64,000 nucleotides of DNA, from assembly GCF_001261735.1 (NCBI RefSeq), contig NZ_CVRP01000013.1, positions 175,242 through 239,241 of the forward strand, in the 5' to 3' direction. The first letter of the stretch is position 1, and every line of letters starts with the position of its first letter. The position numbers and the translations under genes were made by a program. Source of the DNA: Dysgonomonas sp. BGC7. GTDB taxonomy: Bacteria; Bacteroidota; Bacteroidia; Bacteroidales; Dysgonomonadaceae. The notes under the pieces are model-generated. The model made no database searches. It had not been told where the DNA came from and was given only the letters and a program-made list of their open reading frames with translations. Positions 45,177 to 54,849 of this stretch are shown here, in pieces.

Positions 45177-46004
45177 TTATTCTGCAACAACAGACTCATC
45201 GACTCTTACCCAATCGGTAACACTGGTGACGAAACCAAGTTCTGTTAGTGTTTCTTTCATATCACCTTGTAGCGAAAGCGGTGTTATCTTATCCGTATTG
45301 AATTTGGCTATGATGGCAGACAAGTCACTGTCTAGAGTTATATCAGTAGGCGATCCCCCTTCAAATGTGACCGTTCCGGTAAGTATTTGCTGCGTACCTG
45401 TAATACCTAACAATCGAACAGTTGCCTGCCATGTACCGTTATCTTGCTTAGTAAAGGTTAAAGGTACATTCATCGCATTTCCGACAGGTTTGTTTGCTTT
45501 AAAGTCCCATGTTCCGGCAATTCCCGACAGGATGGCACTGATACCTGTTATCCGCTCTATTGTACCCCCTTCAGGCTTTAGTGTTATAGTCAACTGTCTT
45601 ACCTGCTGTTGCATTGTAGCAGTAATGGTTTCTTCTTTGAAATCTGCATATATGGCTTGAGTAGTAGCAGTGAACAGCCATCCGGGAAGCGGATCGATCT
45701 GATTATTAGTAGTAGCTACCGTAACGGTTGTGCCTGCAATGCTTGTCTTATCAGGCGTGTTGTAAATATAAATGGGATAAGTCCCTGTATTCAGTTCGGG
45801 CAATAAGTTTGTAGGTTGTGTATAGTTCAACGTCTGGTTGTTCACTATCACCGAATAGCTTGTCGGCTCTTCGATGCCAGTCGTGCGTTTGCTCCAATCG
45901 GCAACGAGTGTGATTTTTCCTTTCAAGGGGTCTTCGAGGTCTACGATAGTGCAGGATGTCATTGCAGCTATTGCCAGTAGTAAAAGTATCTTGCTTAGTT
46001 TCAT
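45177..46004 (-). CDS. FimB/Mfa2-like (DUF5119-type) fimbrial anchor lipoprotein
   Basis: A 275-residue lipoprotein (AAMTSCTIV lipobox). The short mature N-terminus LEDPLKGKITLVADWSKRT and the repeated beta-rich segments (VRQLTITLKPEGGTIERITGISAILSGIAGTW, LLGITGTQQILTGTVTF) fit the FimB/Mfa2/DUF5119 anchor family. These lipoproteins fix the fimbrial base in the outer membrane and limit length. Its place between DUF3575 and the fimbrillins agrees. The exact Pfam family is uncertain. Confidence 0.7.
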   Translation of the reverse strand: MKLSKILLLLAIAAMTSCTIVDLEDPLKGKITLVADWSKRTTGIEEPTSYSVIVNNQTLNYTQPTNLLPELNTGTYPIYIYNTPDKTSIAGTTVTVATTNNQIDPLPGWLFTATTQAIYADFKEETITATMQQQVRQLTITLKPEGGTIERITGISAILSGIAGTWDFKANKPVGNAMNVPLTFTKQDNGTWQATVRLLGITGTQQILTGTVTFEGGSPTDITLDSDLSAIIAKFNTDKITPLSLQGDMKETLTELGFVTSVTDWVRVDESVVAE

Positions 46005-46025
46005 TTTTCGGTTCTTTAGCTGTTA

Positions 46026-46595
46026 TCAATTTATTTTCCACACAAAGGTCATCGATAAGCCTGTTGGCCCCCAGTATCCGTTGGAAGTTTTCTTTCCGTC
46101 ACGGTAGTCTACACCATTTATACGTTGGTATTCTTCTTTATCATAGAGATGCAGGTAACCTAACGAGAATCCTAAATCGACCATCAGGTTTTTGGCTGCA
46201 TAGAACTGGTGCCCGAGGGTAAGTCCGCCACCCATGTATTTGCCCTGATTGCCCGTTAGGTTGTATTCGCCCATGGTGTATTGTACACCGATGTAATTGT
46301 ACTTGGCTTCACCTAAGTAATAGCGAGCCTGAGGAGCTACGTTCCACATCCTCCAGTATTTGTTTGGGGTATTGAGGATCCAATGTGCCCAGCCGCCATC
46401 CAGAATAAGCCCAATATGGTCAGAGGTTTTATATTCCAAGCCCACATTTGGCGTAAGCATCAACCAGGGAACTACGTTTGTCCGTAAACTGATACTACCT
46501 TTTGGTGTGTATGTAGGCAATGATTCCGTGTTGCTTTGTCCGTAGGAATACAGGGATAAAGCAAACAACAGAATAAAGAGTGTGCGATGTTTCAT
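46026..46595 (-). CDS. DUF3575 outer-membrane protein of the fimbrial operon
   Basis: A 189-residue exported protein (signal ending YSYGQS). SLRTNVVPWLMLTPNVGLEY, DGGWAHWILN and APQARYYLG, then YWGPTGLSMTFVWKIN at the end, are characteristic of DUF3575, a small barrel usually encoded first in Bacteroidales fimbrial operons. It is the first gene of the minus-strand fimbrial run. A hairpin (aggcta / tagcct, 46640-46657) lies 45 bases upstream and may be a regulator site. Confidence 0.88.
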   Translation of the reverse strand: MKHRTLFILLFALSLYSYGQSNTESLPTYTPKGSISLRTNVVPWLMLTPNVGLEYKTSDHIGLILDGGWAHWILNTPNKYWRMWNVAPQARYYLGEAKYNYIGVQYTMGEYNLTGNQGKYMGGGLTLGHQFYAAKNLMVDLGFSLGYLHLYDKEEYQRINGVDYRDGKKTSNGYWGPTGLSMTFVWKIN

Positions 46596-46828
46596 CTTAT
46601 TCTTTATTTTGTTTATATTGTTGTATATTTATATCTTGAAGGCTATGAAAATAGCCTGAACTTATTTTAGTATCAGAATGAGAATTGTAAGGTGATATGT
46701 TAAAATGTATCGTAAAGTTAGAAGAAAAACTTAAAAAGAAATCAGCCAAAAGTAAGTTTTATTCCCCTTTTCCTGATTCCTGACATACTTTTTTTAATCT
46801 ATTGATTAACAAATGGATATAGTAGGTG

Positions 46829-48601
46829 TTAATCCTTAAATCCTGACATATTTTTTCTGGTTTTCTTGAATTGAGAAGGAGAAATACCTGTCATTTTGCG
46901 GAATGATTCATAGAAAGAAGTGCGATTGCTAAAACCTACCTGTATACCGATATCATCGACAGACGATAATGTATTCGCAGGATCGGAAAGAAGACGAATA
47001 GCCTCTTTTACCCGGTATTCATTGATGTAGGTATTGAAATTTTTACCCGTGGCGCTATTGATTGCTTTGGAAAGATATTTACGGTTGATGCCTAAATGTT
47101 CTGATAACATTTCAAGGTTAAAACCGGGCGAAACATATTGTTTTTGCCCGACGACAAAAGAGAATATTCGTGACATAACGGCAAGGTCTTCTTTAGATAC
47201 ATTGTCCGAGGGATTGTCTATACCTACCGTATAAAGTTTATCTATATTATTATTTTTATCGTTGATCTGATTGAGGACGAATGTGCTCCCGACACTTATC
47301 GAGTTTGCCCACTCTTGATTCTTTCTAACCAACGTTCTGTAAGCTGCTTGTGTACGGCGATAAAGTACTACAATAACAGATAGGGCTGCTACCGATACTA
47401 CAAATACAATAGATATAATAAGTATGGCTTTACGTTGTGTTTCAGCTTCTGCTTTCCTTGTTTCTATTTCGTTTTCTGCTATGTTCTGCTTTGCCTGAGT
47501 GATATATTGGGAGTTACATAATTTGTCTTCTGCTTTGTAAATATTTATTAGAGAATCATTATACTCCTGTGATTTATCTATATCTCCTTGTTTGGCACTG
47601 TATTTTGCCAAAATAGTATATGCTTGCTTTAAACGTTTATTCCTGTTATATTTATCTTTCTGTGCATAGTAAAGAACACTGTCTGCTAACATCGCTATTT
47701 GCGAAGATTCTTCCATCCCGAAATAGGAAAAACATTGGCAGGCATACATTCCTGCGACATGTCCATAATCGTCCCCCTTTTTCAAAAATGGAAGTACCTC
47801 CAAATCCAATACTAAGGATTTGTCGTATTCTCCTTTTAGCATGGCATTACATGCCAGATGTGATAAAGCGATGGCATTGTATACCGGTCGATTAAGTACT
47901 ATATCTTTACTCTTCAGCGTAGATTGAAAATAATAGTCGGAATTATCCATCCGATTTACATTGGCATAACAAATACCGATAATTTTACGTGCATCCAGAT
48001 TAGCACAATCGGTAAAAGAGCGTGGTGGATTGTCTGTGATAGCATGCTTAAGCAATTCTATGCTTTTGTCAAAGTCATTGAAAAGATAATAGGCTTCTCC
48101 TAATTTGAGATAAGCAGCTCTTTTATCGGGATATTCTTTCTCTGAAACAAGGGAGAGCTTCCTTTCGAGCAATATAGCCGTTTCAAAGGCTTTTGTATAG
48201 CTGGGTGTCTGCGACCAGAAAGCAACATTGAATGCCTGCAAAAGCGATTCAAGTTCCATGTTAATATATCCTTTCTTTGCTGCTTGCAGGAACAGAAAAT
48301 AGAATTCGTTAACTTTCAGGTTCGTTTGATCGTATGTTGTGTCGGGTAGATTTATTATCTCTTTGTAATGATGGTTCAGCTCCTTGTTGTCTGAATATGT
48401 TTTCTTGACATGGGGTATATTGTTATAATCCTTCAATGCTTTTTGATAGGCAGTGACTTGTTCAGAAGTAAGTGTTCGGCGATACAACTCCAGTTCGGGG
48501 TAAGATGCTTTTTCCTGAGGTATAGCGGAAGCGAGTGTCTGCTGTAAAAGAAGAGCAAACAATAAAAATACGTGTTTCCGATAATTTTTAAGCAATAGCA
48601 T
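46829..48601 (-). CDS. TPR / membrane / AraC-type regulator of the fimbrial locus
   Basis: A 590-residue protein from the Met before LLLKNYRKHVFLL, which gives a signal peptide. A periplasmic TPR region (about 130-390; AYLKLGEAYYLFNDFDKSIELLKHAI) is followed by a transmembrane helix (AILIISIVFVVSVAALSVIVVLY, about 395-417). A cytoplasmic AraC-type double HTH then follows at the C-terminus (LEMLSEHLGINRKYLSKAIN and IGIQVGFSNRTSFYESFRKMTGISPSQFKK). The layout suggests that a periplasmic signal controls fimbrial transcription directly. It is immediately upstream of the fimbrial operon on the same strand. Confidence 0.88.
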   Translation of the reverse strand: MLLLKNYRKHVFLLFALLLQQTLASAIPQEKASYPELELYRRTLTSEQVTAYQKALKDYNNIPHVKKTYSDNKELNHHYKEIINLPDTTYDQTNLKVNEFYFLFLQAAKKGYINMELESLLQAFNVAFWSQTPSYTKAFETAILLERKLSLVSEKEYPDKRAAYLKLGEAYYLFNDFDKSIELLKHAITDNPPRSFTDCANLDARKIIGICYANVNRMDNSDYYFQSTLKSKDIVLNRPVYNAIALSHLACNAMLKGEYDKSLVLDLEVLPFLKKGDDYGHVAGMYACQCFSYFGMEESSQIAMLADSVLYYAQKDKYNRNKRLKQAYTILAKYSAKQGDIDKSQEYNDSLINIYKAEDKLCNSQYITQAKQNIAENEIETRKAEAETQRKAILIISIVFVVSVAALSVIVVLYRRTQAAYRTLVRKNQEWANSISVGSTFVLNQINDKNNNIDKLYTVGIDNPSDNVSKEDLAVMSRIFSFVVGQKQYVSPGFNLEMLSEHLGINRKYLSKAINSATGKNFNTYINEYRVKEAIRLLSDPANTLSSVDDIGIQVGFSNRTSFYESFRKMTGISPSQFKKTRKNMSGFKD

Positions 48602-48646
48602 ATGGGCTTTTATTTTCACAAGATATTGTCTATCAATGTTTCCTGA

Positions 48647-48654
48647 CAAAAATA
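48647..48654 (-). promoter_or_regulatory. -7 promoter element of the TPR-AraC regulator
   Basis: On the minus strand the sequence reads TATTTTTG, a perfect TAnnTTTG match 46 bases before the chosen start codon. The -33 box is weak. Confidence 0.4.
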
Positions 48655-48659
48655 ATATT

Positions 48660-49325
48660 TTTTAGAGAATATTTGCTGCAATATTTTAACAAAAAAGAAG
48701 AAAATACAAAAAGAGACACTTATTGCTTTTGATTTATTTTTTATATTTGTACAAAGGTTATTCGGCAAGATGTAAACCCACGTAAAAGCCTGTCACAAGA
48801 ACCGTCACGAACTCGTTACTTCTTCTAAAACCACTCTTTGTAATCAATTGATGAAGAGTTTATAACCCTAATAAAACTGCTATTTGAAAGAAATTGCTAA
48901 TATCTGTGGTATTCAGAAGAGCATCAGCTGCCATTGCTCAAGGCATATATATCCTTGTTACTTCCTGAAAAACAGATTTTTACAATATTATTTTCCACAA
49001 CAGGTAACGATTTAGAAACAAACCAAATATTTTCGGCTATCCATTTATGAATCAATCATTTGGATTGGCTATGATTCGAAACAGGTAACGGATAAGTAAC
49101 GAGGTAACTTCATCAATTTGCTCCACTTTAAGCAGGCTGATTAGCTTGCTACAAAACTAAATTAAATTATTCATATCTACAAGCCTTTCTTAAAACGCTA
49201 TGACTCGCTTTCTGTCTCTTCTGATAGTAATTAACCGAAATTGGAACAATAGATAAATATATTTCTTCTTTTACTTTACGAAGAAATGATTTTATATAGA
49301 GAAAATAAATCTATATAGATATACT
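48660..49325. other. Gene-free region with repeated GGTAACG motifs, possible right end of element B
   Basis: About 660 bases without a coding frame. GGTAACG or its complement occurs several times: ctcgttactt near 48810, caggtaacgat near 49000, caggtaacgg near 49083, aagtaacgaggtaac near 49095. Element B's left end has the same motif (cgttacct twice and tggtaacg at 39312-39365). A plus-strand TATATTTG (48742-48749) is present but leads to no gene. Confidence 0.4.
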
Positions 49326-49934
49326 CTAAAAGATATGTCCTATGAAGAGCCATACAATGATGGAAACTGCTGCATAGATTGAACGCAGTCTACTATTAAC
49401 GATTACACTAATCGAACTGATCTTGTTTCGAACTGTTCCCTCACTCAAAGAGTATCGTAAAGCAATTTCTGAAACAGACAAATTAATTTTATCGTAGAGG
49501 TGGAAGAGTGTTCTGTCTTTTGGGGGTAATGTGTTCAGAATACTCACTCTCAATCTTTGAAACTCTTCTATATAGATGTGTTCTTCCACGAGGTTAGATG
49601 ATATAGTGGACTGATCATGCAATTTTTCAAGAAGAGCATTATCCAGACTGACTGTATCCCATTTTCTTTTTTTATAGAAATCATACACATCGCAAGTGTA
49701 CACTGTATGTAGAAAACGAGCAGCAGAACCCTGTTCGTCTGTTTTTATCTTTGGCATGTTATTAAAAACGTAAAGCCAAAAATCCTGAAGAAGATCTTCG
49801 GCATCTTCCCTACATCTGAACATCTTTAAAGATTTCTTCCACAAGACGAGGTGATATCTTTTGAATAATCCTTCAAAAATAACTTCCTTACCGTTCTCGG
49901 AAAAACCATTCAGCAATTGTTTGTCGGTTTTCAT
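49326..49934 (-). CDS. ECF-type RNA polymerase sigma factor (unit 1)
   Basis: A 202-residue sigma-70 family factor. Region 2 is FKRYHLVLWKKSLKMFRCREDAEDLLQDFWLYVFNN (about 24-60), and region 4 is LPPKDRTLFHLYDKINLSVSEIALRYSLSEGTVRNKI (about 138-174). The C-terminus ends in a hydrophobic segment (AAVSIIVWLFIGHIF) that may tether it to the membrane. It is divergent from fecR. CAAAATTA on the plus strand at 49958-49965 is a perfect -7 element for it. It should direct RNA polymerase to the unit 1 receptor genes when released by FecR. Confidence 0.9.
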   Translation of the reverse strand: MKTDKQLLNGFSENGKEVIFEGLFKRYHLVLWKKSLKMFRCREDAEDLLQDFWLYVFNNMPKIKTDEQGSAARFLHTVYTCDVYDFYKKRKWDTVSLDNALLEKLHDQSTISSNLVEEHIYIEEFQRLRVSILNTLPPKDRTLFHLYDKINLSVSEIALRYSLSEGTVRNKISSISVIVNSRLRSIYAAVSIIVWLFIGHIF

Positions 49935-50313
49935 ATGCTAGTATTTTAAACCGGAACAAAATTACATAATAGAACCAATGAAAGTATTACAATAATATTA
50001 AGTTTCGAATAAAGAAAAGTACCTAATTAGAAGAAGGCTTCTCTGTTTATTCATATTTGTAACTTTCATTTCTACAGAGTTTACCTATTTAGAAAAATTC
50101 GTAATGTATATAGGAGATCAACGTCTTTTATAATAGAAAATTTAAAAATAAGTCCATTTTTACATGCTATAAAAATCTGTATATCAGAAAATTAAAATAT
50201 TCATGAAAAATAATTCAAAAAAAAGTCTCTTTTTATCGTGAAAAACTTCTGTGAGATTCGATAATATATATAGAGGGGGATGAAAAATATTCTCACATAA
50301 AAAAAGAATCTAT
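49935..50313. promoter_or_regulatory. Divergent control region of unit 1 (sigma gene and fecR)
   Basis: AT-rich spacer of 379 bases. A conserved tagaggggga (50271-50280) lies 43 bases before fecR, and unit 2 has tagagggga (57582-57590) 36 bases before its fecR. It is probably part of the mRNA leader or of the sigma-dependent promoter. Confidence 0.45.
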
Positions 50314-51327
50314 ATGAAGAAAGAAGATAAACAACTCCAATCTTTAACCCGGGAAGAACGAAGGAAAGCAGATGCGTTACAAAAACTGATGCGGCGTTAT
50401 AAAGCTGGGGATAAACTGACAGTAGAAGAATTGCAGTTACTTGATCAGGTGGTGATTCCCGATGAAGGTACCGATTACGACACTATAGATTCGGAGTCAG
50501 TCGGGCAACGTATTCTCAACAGTGTATATACGAATACGTCGAGTAATAAGGGCAAGAAAAAATCGTCTGGATTCTTTAAACAACCAATTCCCCGTACATA
50601 CCAGTATGGTGTAGCAGCAGCTTTTTTCGTCCTGATTGGAGTCTGGTTATTTTTGAAATTCCAAACCACAATGACCTCTCATAGTGTTGAACTCACCGCC
50701 CTACATGAAGTCGAAAAATACACTTTACCGGATGGTAGTACAGTTTATCTGAACCGAGGCAGCCAACTTTCATATGATGAGAAATTGTTTGATGCCACTC
50801 GTCGTGAGATTCACCTTACGGGGGAAGCTTTTTTCGAGGTTACCAAGAATCCCGAAAAGCCGTTTATTGTCTATGGTGGAGAGACAATGACTACGGTACG
50901 TGGCACATCATTCAATGTAAAAGCATATACAGGTGTACGTAAGAATGTTATTTCAGTACGTGAAGGTTGTGTGGAAGTTGCCACAACCGAACACAAAAAG
51001 CTTGCAACCCTAACCCGTAATCTACAGATGACATGGGACATCGAAACACAGACTTACCGTCAGGATAGTATCGACTGGCGAGATGCAGCGGCATGGAAAG
51101 ACGGCAAATTGTTGGTATTCAACAGTGCGGGTCTGGATGAAATCAAGTTGAAAATCGAACAATGTTATGGTACTTCTGTATCAATCGACGGTCTGCCTAA
51201 TTTTATTATCAATTTTCATGGATCGTATCCTGCTGACGATGGAGGTATGACATTACTGCAGGAATTGAATGATATCTATGGACTACATAGTAAAAAGCAT
51301 GCAGGTAAAATAGAATTTTATCGGTAG
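50314..51327 (+). CDS. FecR-family anti-sigma factor (unit 1)
   Basis: A 337-residue inner-membrane regulator. The cytoplasmic N-terminus (about 1-90) would hold the sigma factor. One transmembrane helix (YGVAAAFFVLIGVWLFL, about 98-114) follows. The periplasmic FecR domain has YTLPDGSTVYLNRGSQLSYDE, EIHLTGEAFFEVTKNPEKPF and TTVRGTSFNVKAY (about 135-210). The C-terminal DUF4974-like domain ends with LLQELNDIYGLHSKKH. The periplasmic part senses substrate occupation of the partner TonB receptor through its STN domain. Confidence 0.92.
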   Translation: MKKEDKQLQSLTREERRKADALQKLMRRYKAGDKLTVEELQLLDQVVIPDEGTDYDTIDSESVGQRILNSVYTNTSSNKGKKKSSGFFKQPIPRTYQYGVAAAFFVLIGVWLFLKFQTTMTSHSVELTALHEVEKYTLPDGSTVYLNRGSQLSYDEKLFDATRREIHLTGEAFFEVTKNPEKPFIVYGGETMTTVRGTSFNVKAYTGVRKNVISVREGCVEVATTEHKKLATLTRNLQMTWDIETQTYRQDSIDWRDAAAWKDGKLLVFNSAGLDEIKLKIEQCYGTSVSIDGLPNFIINFHGSYPADDGGMTLLQELNDIYGLHSKKHAGKIEFYR

Positions 51328-51575
51328 GACATAATAGAATATAGATTCAAAAGACAATCACTATAAATCAAATTATTTATTCTGTAAAAACAACAGGTAT
51401 ATGGACAGTACATAAAGGAGTCAATATAAAAGGGAAAGCGCCCTGCTGGAACAGGACGCTAAAGTAAAGCAAAGAGTCATGCTGACCAGGTCTATCCACG
51501 GCTCAATGCTACCCTGTAAAACAGGATCATTTACAGACCAACAAGACAATTAATCCATAAATATTTTGTAAAGGT
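51328..51575 (+). other. Structured leader between fecR and the TonB receptor gene (unit 1)
   Basis: Of the 248 bases, about 51430-51530 is more GC-rich than the surroundings and holds two related small hairpins (ccctgctggaacagg and ccctgtaaaacagg). Unit 2 has a shorter spacer without them. It may be a regulated 5' untranslated region. Confidence 0.4.
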
Positions 51576-54500
51576 ATGCAAAAATTAGCATTATTATTTA
51601 GTTCAAAACAATTATTAGAACAGGACAAAAGGTGGATACTACTTTTAAATATCTGTATAACAATCTTTTTGTTATCCGCATTGCCAGCCACGGCACAACA
51701 GTCGAGATTTCCTCAGGAGAATCTTCTGAAACGTATTCAACGGATAGAGCAATTAAAACAAGTCAAGGTAGCATTCGAGGAGGATATGGTAAAAGCATTT
51801 ACCTCCCCGTCACTTGATCCGGCAGGTAAAAACACAGATGAATTAATTATCCAGAGCCTTCATTCATCCGAACTGTCATATATTAAATACAATGACACTC
51901 GATATGCAATAGTACAGAAGAAGAAGGAAGCCTCAGTTTCTCAGTCCACTTCACAAGGAAAGAAAGATACAGGCAAAGGCTCCCTATCCGGTACAGTCCT
52001 TGATGAGAAAGGACAGCCTGTTATCGGGGCAACCGTAGTAGTGAAAGGAACAACTACGGGCACAGCTACCGATGTAGATGGTAAATACACTTTGCCGTAT
52101 ATTCCGGCTGGAACAACAACGATCCAGATCAGCTTTATGTCGTATGAAACCCTACAAGTAAACGATGTAAAGATAGTGGCAGGTAAAATCACCCCTCTGG
52201 ACGTGGTTCTGAAAGAAGCCACACAGCAGCTGGGCGAAGTGGTAATAACAGCGGCCTACGGACAAGCCTCTGCAAATGGACTATATGCCAAACAAAAAAA
52301 CATGGTGGCCATGAGCGACGGAGTAAGTTCCGATATGATCAAAAAGACCAGTGATAATAATGTTGCACAAGTATTGAAACGAGTTTCCGGAGTAACGATC
52401 GATAATGGCAAATATGTAATTGTACGTGGTCTAGGAGAAAGATACAACAATGTTCAACTAAACGGTAGTTCTTTACCCAGCACAGAACCTAACCGCCGTA
52501 ATTTTTCTTTTGATATTATCCCTACAGCGTTGATAGACAACGTAACTATCTCCAAAACCTTTACGCCTGATTTGCCAGGAGAATTTACAGGGGGACTGGT
52601 AGAAGTCAATACGCTGTCTGTACCCCAAGAACCGCTTATTTCCGTTAGTTTGGGAACAGGGTTCAATACGATCAGCACAGGTAAGGAGTTCCGTAGTAAC
52701 AAACGCTTTGATAGCGATTACCTGTTTGGAAATAGCCGCGACTGGTATGATAAAGAGTGGAAATCGGACATCAGCAATGGCATATTTATACAGGAGGGTA
52801 AAAGGATTGGCTACGATCAGCTAACAGATGATCAAAGAAAAACACTGAATCAAATGGATGCACGTGTACCTAATTATTGGGGACTACGAAACTTTAAGGG
52901 AGCACCTACCCAAAGTTATGCGATCACAGCAGGACTACCATTTGACTTAGGCAATAACAATAAATTAGGGATGATCGCATCACTGACCTATCGTCATGAA
53001 GAGAATACGGAGGATTTGCAACGGGCAACTTATATGGGGAGTGCTATAGATACCCTTATTACCGGAAAACGATACAAGTTTATCACCACAACGGGTGCTG
53101 TTGCCAATATAGGATGGGAACGTCCGGGGCATAAAATCACCTGGCGCAACCTGTTCAATAATCGTTTTACCCACACGAACATGGAACGAGTTATCTGGAA
53201 ACAGAGTGATATTCTTGCACATCAGATGGAACAATTCAGCAGTGTGCAAATCAACAGGCTTTGGCAGACGCAACTCTCCGGAGAACATCAATTACCGAAA
53301 GGCTTATTATTTTCATGGATGGCGGACTATTGTGAAATGTTACGCACGACGCCCGATGATCGTTTAGCTACAGGTGCTATTATGTCTGATCCTCGCCCTG
53401 TCGACGGTAATTACCTGATCAATTGGTTGTACCCATACGGATATAATTTTGCCGGCTTTCAGATGTATAGTCGATTGAAGGAAGAAAAGAAAAATATCGG
53501 TGGAAATCTCGAATATCCTTTTGTTGTAGAGGGCAATAAGCAAAAGTTAAAAGTGGGATACCTGGGTACATTCCGTAATGCAGATTTTAACCGGGAATAT
53601 CTACAAACCGTAAAAACGACAGATGTAGGAAGGAATCCGTATGAAGATGGTCTGTCATTGGAGGAAACCTATGCTCCCGAACTTTATGCTGAAGGAAAAC
53701 TGTATCTGCGAAATATTATGGGAAGTCTAAAAGACTATTATAAAGGAGACCAACAGGTGCATGCCGCTTATCTGATGGGTGATTTTACATTCCGGAAGAA
53801 ACTGCATGTAACAGCAGGTGTACGGATGGAAGCGGGAAACATGGAAGCCCAATCCATGTACAGAGACAATGCCAGACAAATGGACGTTGATACTACCCTG
53901 GTCAATAAAAAAACGGATTGGCTGCCTGCCCTGACACTGATATACAATATTACCGATAACTTTAATGTCAGGGGAGCTTATAGTAAGACCATCGCCCGTC
54001 CTGACTTTCGTGAACTAGCCATCTCTACCTATTACAATGTGGAAGACCGGATTGAAGTGCGAAATGTTGCAGGAATAAAGCAAACTTATATAGACAATGC
54101 TGATCTCCGTTTCGAGTGGTATCTGCAGGCAGGTGAAGTTATTTCCATCAGCGGATTCTATAAACGTTTTAAAAACCCGGTAGAATTACTTACCGTTCAA
54201 TCGCAGCAAGACCTCAGTTATTCCAGATATACCTTTAATTTACAAAGGGCTACAACCCTAGGCTTGGAGTTAAATCTGCGTAAGTCTTTTGGTTTTGTCT
54301 CTCCCGGCAGTTTTTTGAAAGATATTTACCTTACGGCTAATGCCACGATTCTGAAAGGAGATGTAAAATACAATACATCGAAATTAATGTATGAAGCTAT
54401 CGGTCTGGAACCTCCCAAAGATGTAGAATTTGCCGAAGACCGGAACCGTCCTTTGCAGGGCTTGGTACCCTACGCTGTGAATGCAGGATTGGATTATTCG

Positions 54501-54827
54501 GGTAAGATTTTCGGTGCAGCCATTAGTTATGGAACAACAGGACGCAAACTGGTTTTGTCCGGCGAAGAAGAAAAAGACGATGAATACGAAGCTCCACGTA
54601 ATGTTCTTGATCTTCAACTCTCGGTAAGACCTCTGAAGAACCTTGAAATTAAGGCCAATGCAAGCGACATATTGAATGAAACCTTTGTTGTGTATCGCAA
54701 TACAAGCAGTAGCGATATTAATGTAGGTCAAACAGACGATATGAGTTATAATAAAGGAAAAGATCTGGTCATGGGACAATATAAAAAAGGAGTTACTTGT
54801 TCGTTCTCTGTCAACTATAAATTTTAA
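51576..54827 (+). CDS. TonB-dependent receptor with STN signalling domain (unit 1)
   Basis: A 1083-residue outer-membrane receptor. It has a long N-terminal region with signal peptide (LLSALPATAQQ, cleavage about 41) and an STN (secretin/TonB short N-terminal) domain, about 55-110 (RIQRIEQLKQVKVAFEEDM). Next come a CarboxypepD_reg-like domain (LSGTVLDEKGQPVIGATV, about 137-215), a plug (SDMIKKTSDNNVAQVLKRV, VRGLGERYNNVQLNG, about 240-330) and a barrel ending VTCSFSVNYKF. The STN domain lets it signal to FecR and the sigma factor. It takes up an unknown ligand; a lipoprotein partner follows but no SusD. Confidence 0.92.
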   Translation: MQKLALLFSSKQLLEQDKRWILLLNICITIFLLSALPATAQQSRFPQENLLKRIQRIEQLKQVKVAFEEDMVKAFTSPSLDPAGKNTDELIIQSLHSSELSYIKYNDTRYAIVQKKKEASVSQSTSQGKKDTGKGSLSGTVLDEKGQPVIGATVVVKGTTTGTATDVDGKYTLPYIPAGTTTIQISFMSYETLQVNDVKIVAGKITPLDVVLKEATQQLGEVVITAAYGQASANGLYAKQKNMVAMSDGVSSDMIKKTSDNNVAQVLKRVSGVTIDNGKYVIVRGLGERYNNVQLNGSSLPSTEPNRRNFSFDIIPTALIDNVTISKTFTPDLPGEFTGGLVEVNTLSVPQEPLISVSLGTGFNTISTGKEFRSNKRFDSDYLFGNSRDWYDKEWKSDISNGIFIQEGKRIGYDQLTDDQRKTLNQMDARVPNYWGLRNFKGAPTQSYAITAGLPFDLGNNNKLGMIASLTYRHEENTEDLQRATYMGSAIDTLITGKRYKFITTTGAVANIGWERPGHKITWRNLFNNRFTHTNMERVIWKQSDILAHQMEQFSSVQINRLWQTQLSGEHQLPKGLLFSWMADYCEMLRTTPDDRLATGAIMSDPRPVDGNYLINWLYPYGYNFAGFQMYSRLKEEKKNIGGNLEYPFVVEGNKQKLKVGYLGTFRNADFNREYLQTVKTTDVGRNPYEDGLSLEETYAPELYAEGKLYLRNIMGSLKDYYKGDQQVHAAYLMGDFTFRKKLHVTAGVRMEAGNMEAQSMYRDNARQMDVDTTLVNKKTDWLPALTLIYNITDNFNVRGAYSKTIARPDFRELAISTYYNVEDRIEVRNVAGIKQTYIDNADLRFEWYLQAGEVISISGFYKRFKNPVELLTVQSQQDLSYSRYTFNLQRATTLGLELNLRKSFGFVSPGSFLKDIYLTANATILKGDVKYNTSKLMYEAIGLEPPKDVEFAEDRNRPLQGLVPYAVNAGLDYSGKIFGAAISYGTTGRKLVLSGEEEKDDEYEAPRNVLDLQLSVRPLKNLEIKANASDILNETFVVYRNTSSSDINVGQTDDMSYNKGKDLVMGQYKKGVTCSFSVNYKF

Positions 54828-54849
54828 ACTCACAAAAAATAGGATTAGA

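Noticed and set aside
40760..46222. Many plus-strand frames across the fimbrial locus
   Set aside because: All are antisense shadows of the minus-strand fimbrillin genes.
49001..49110. CRISPR array from repeated GGTAACG
   Set aside because: Motifs are too short and unevenly spaced, with mixed orientation; no cas gene is present.
49140..49200. Third att copy for element B
   Set aside because: Only a trivial ttcatc match to the tRNA end was found; no stretch comparable to the 23-base repeat.
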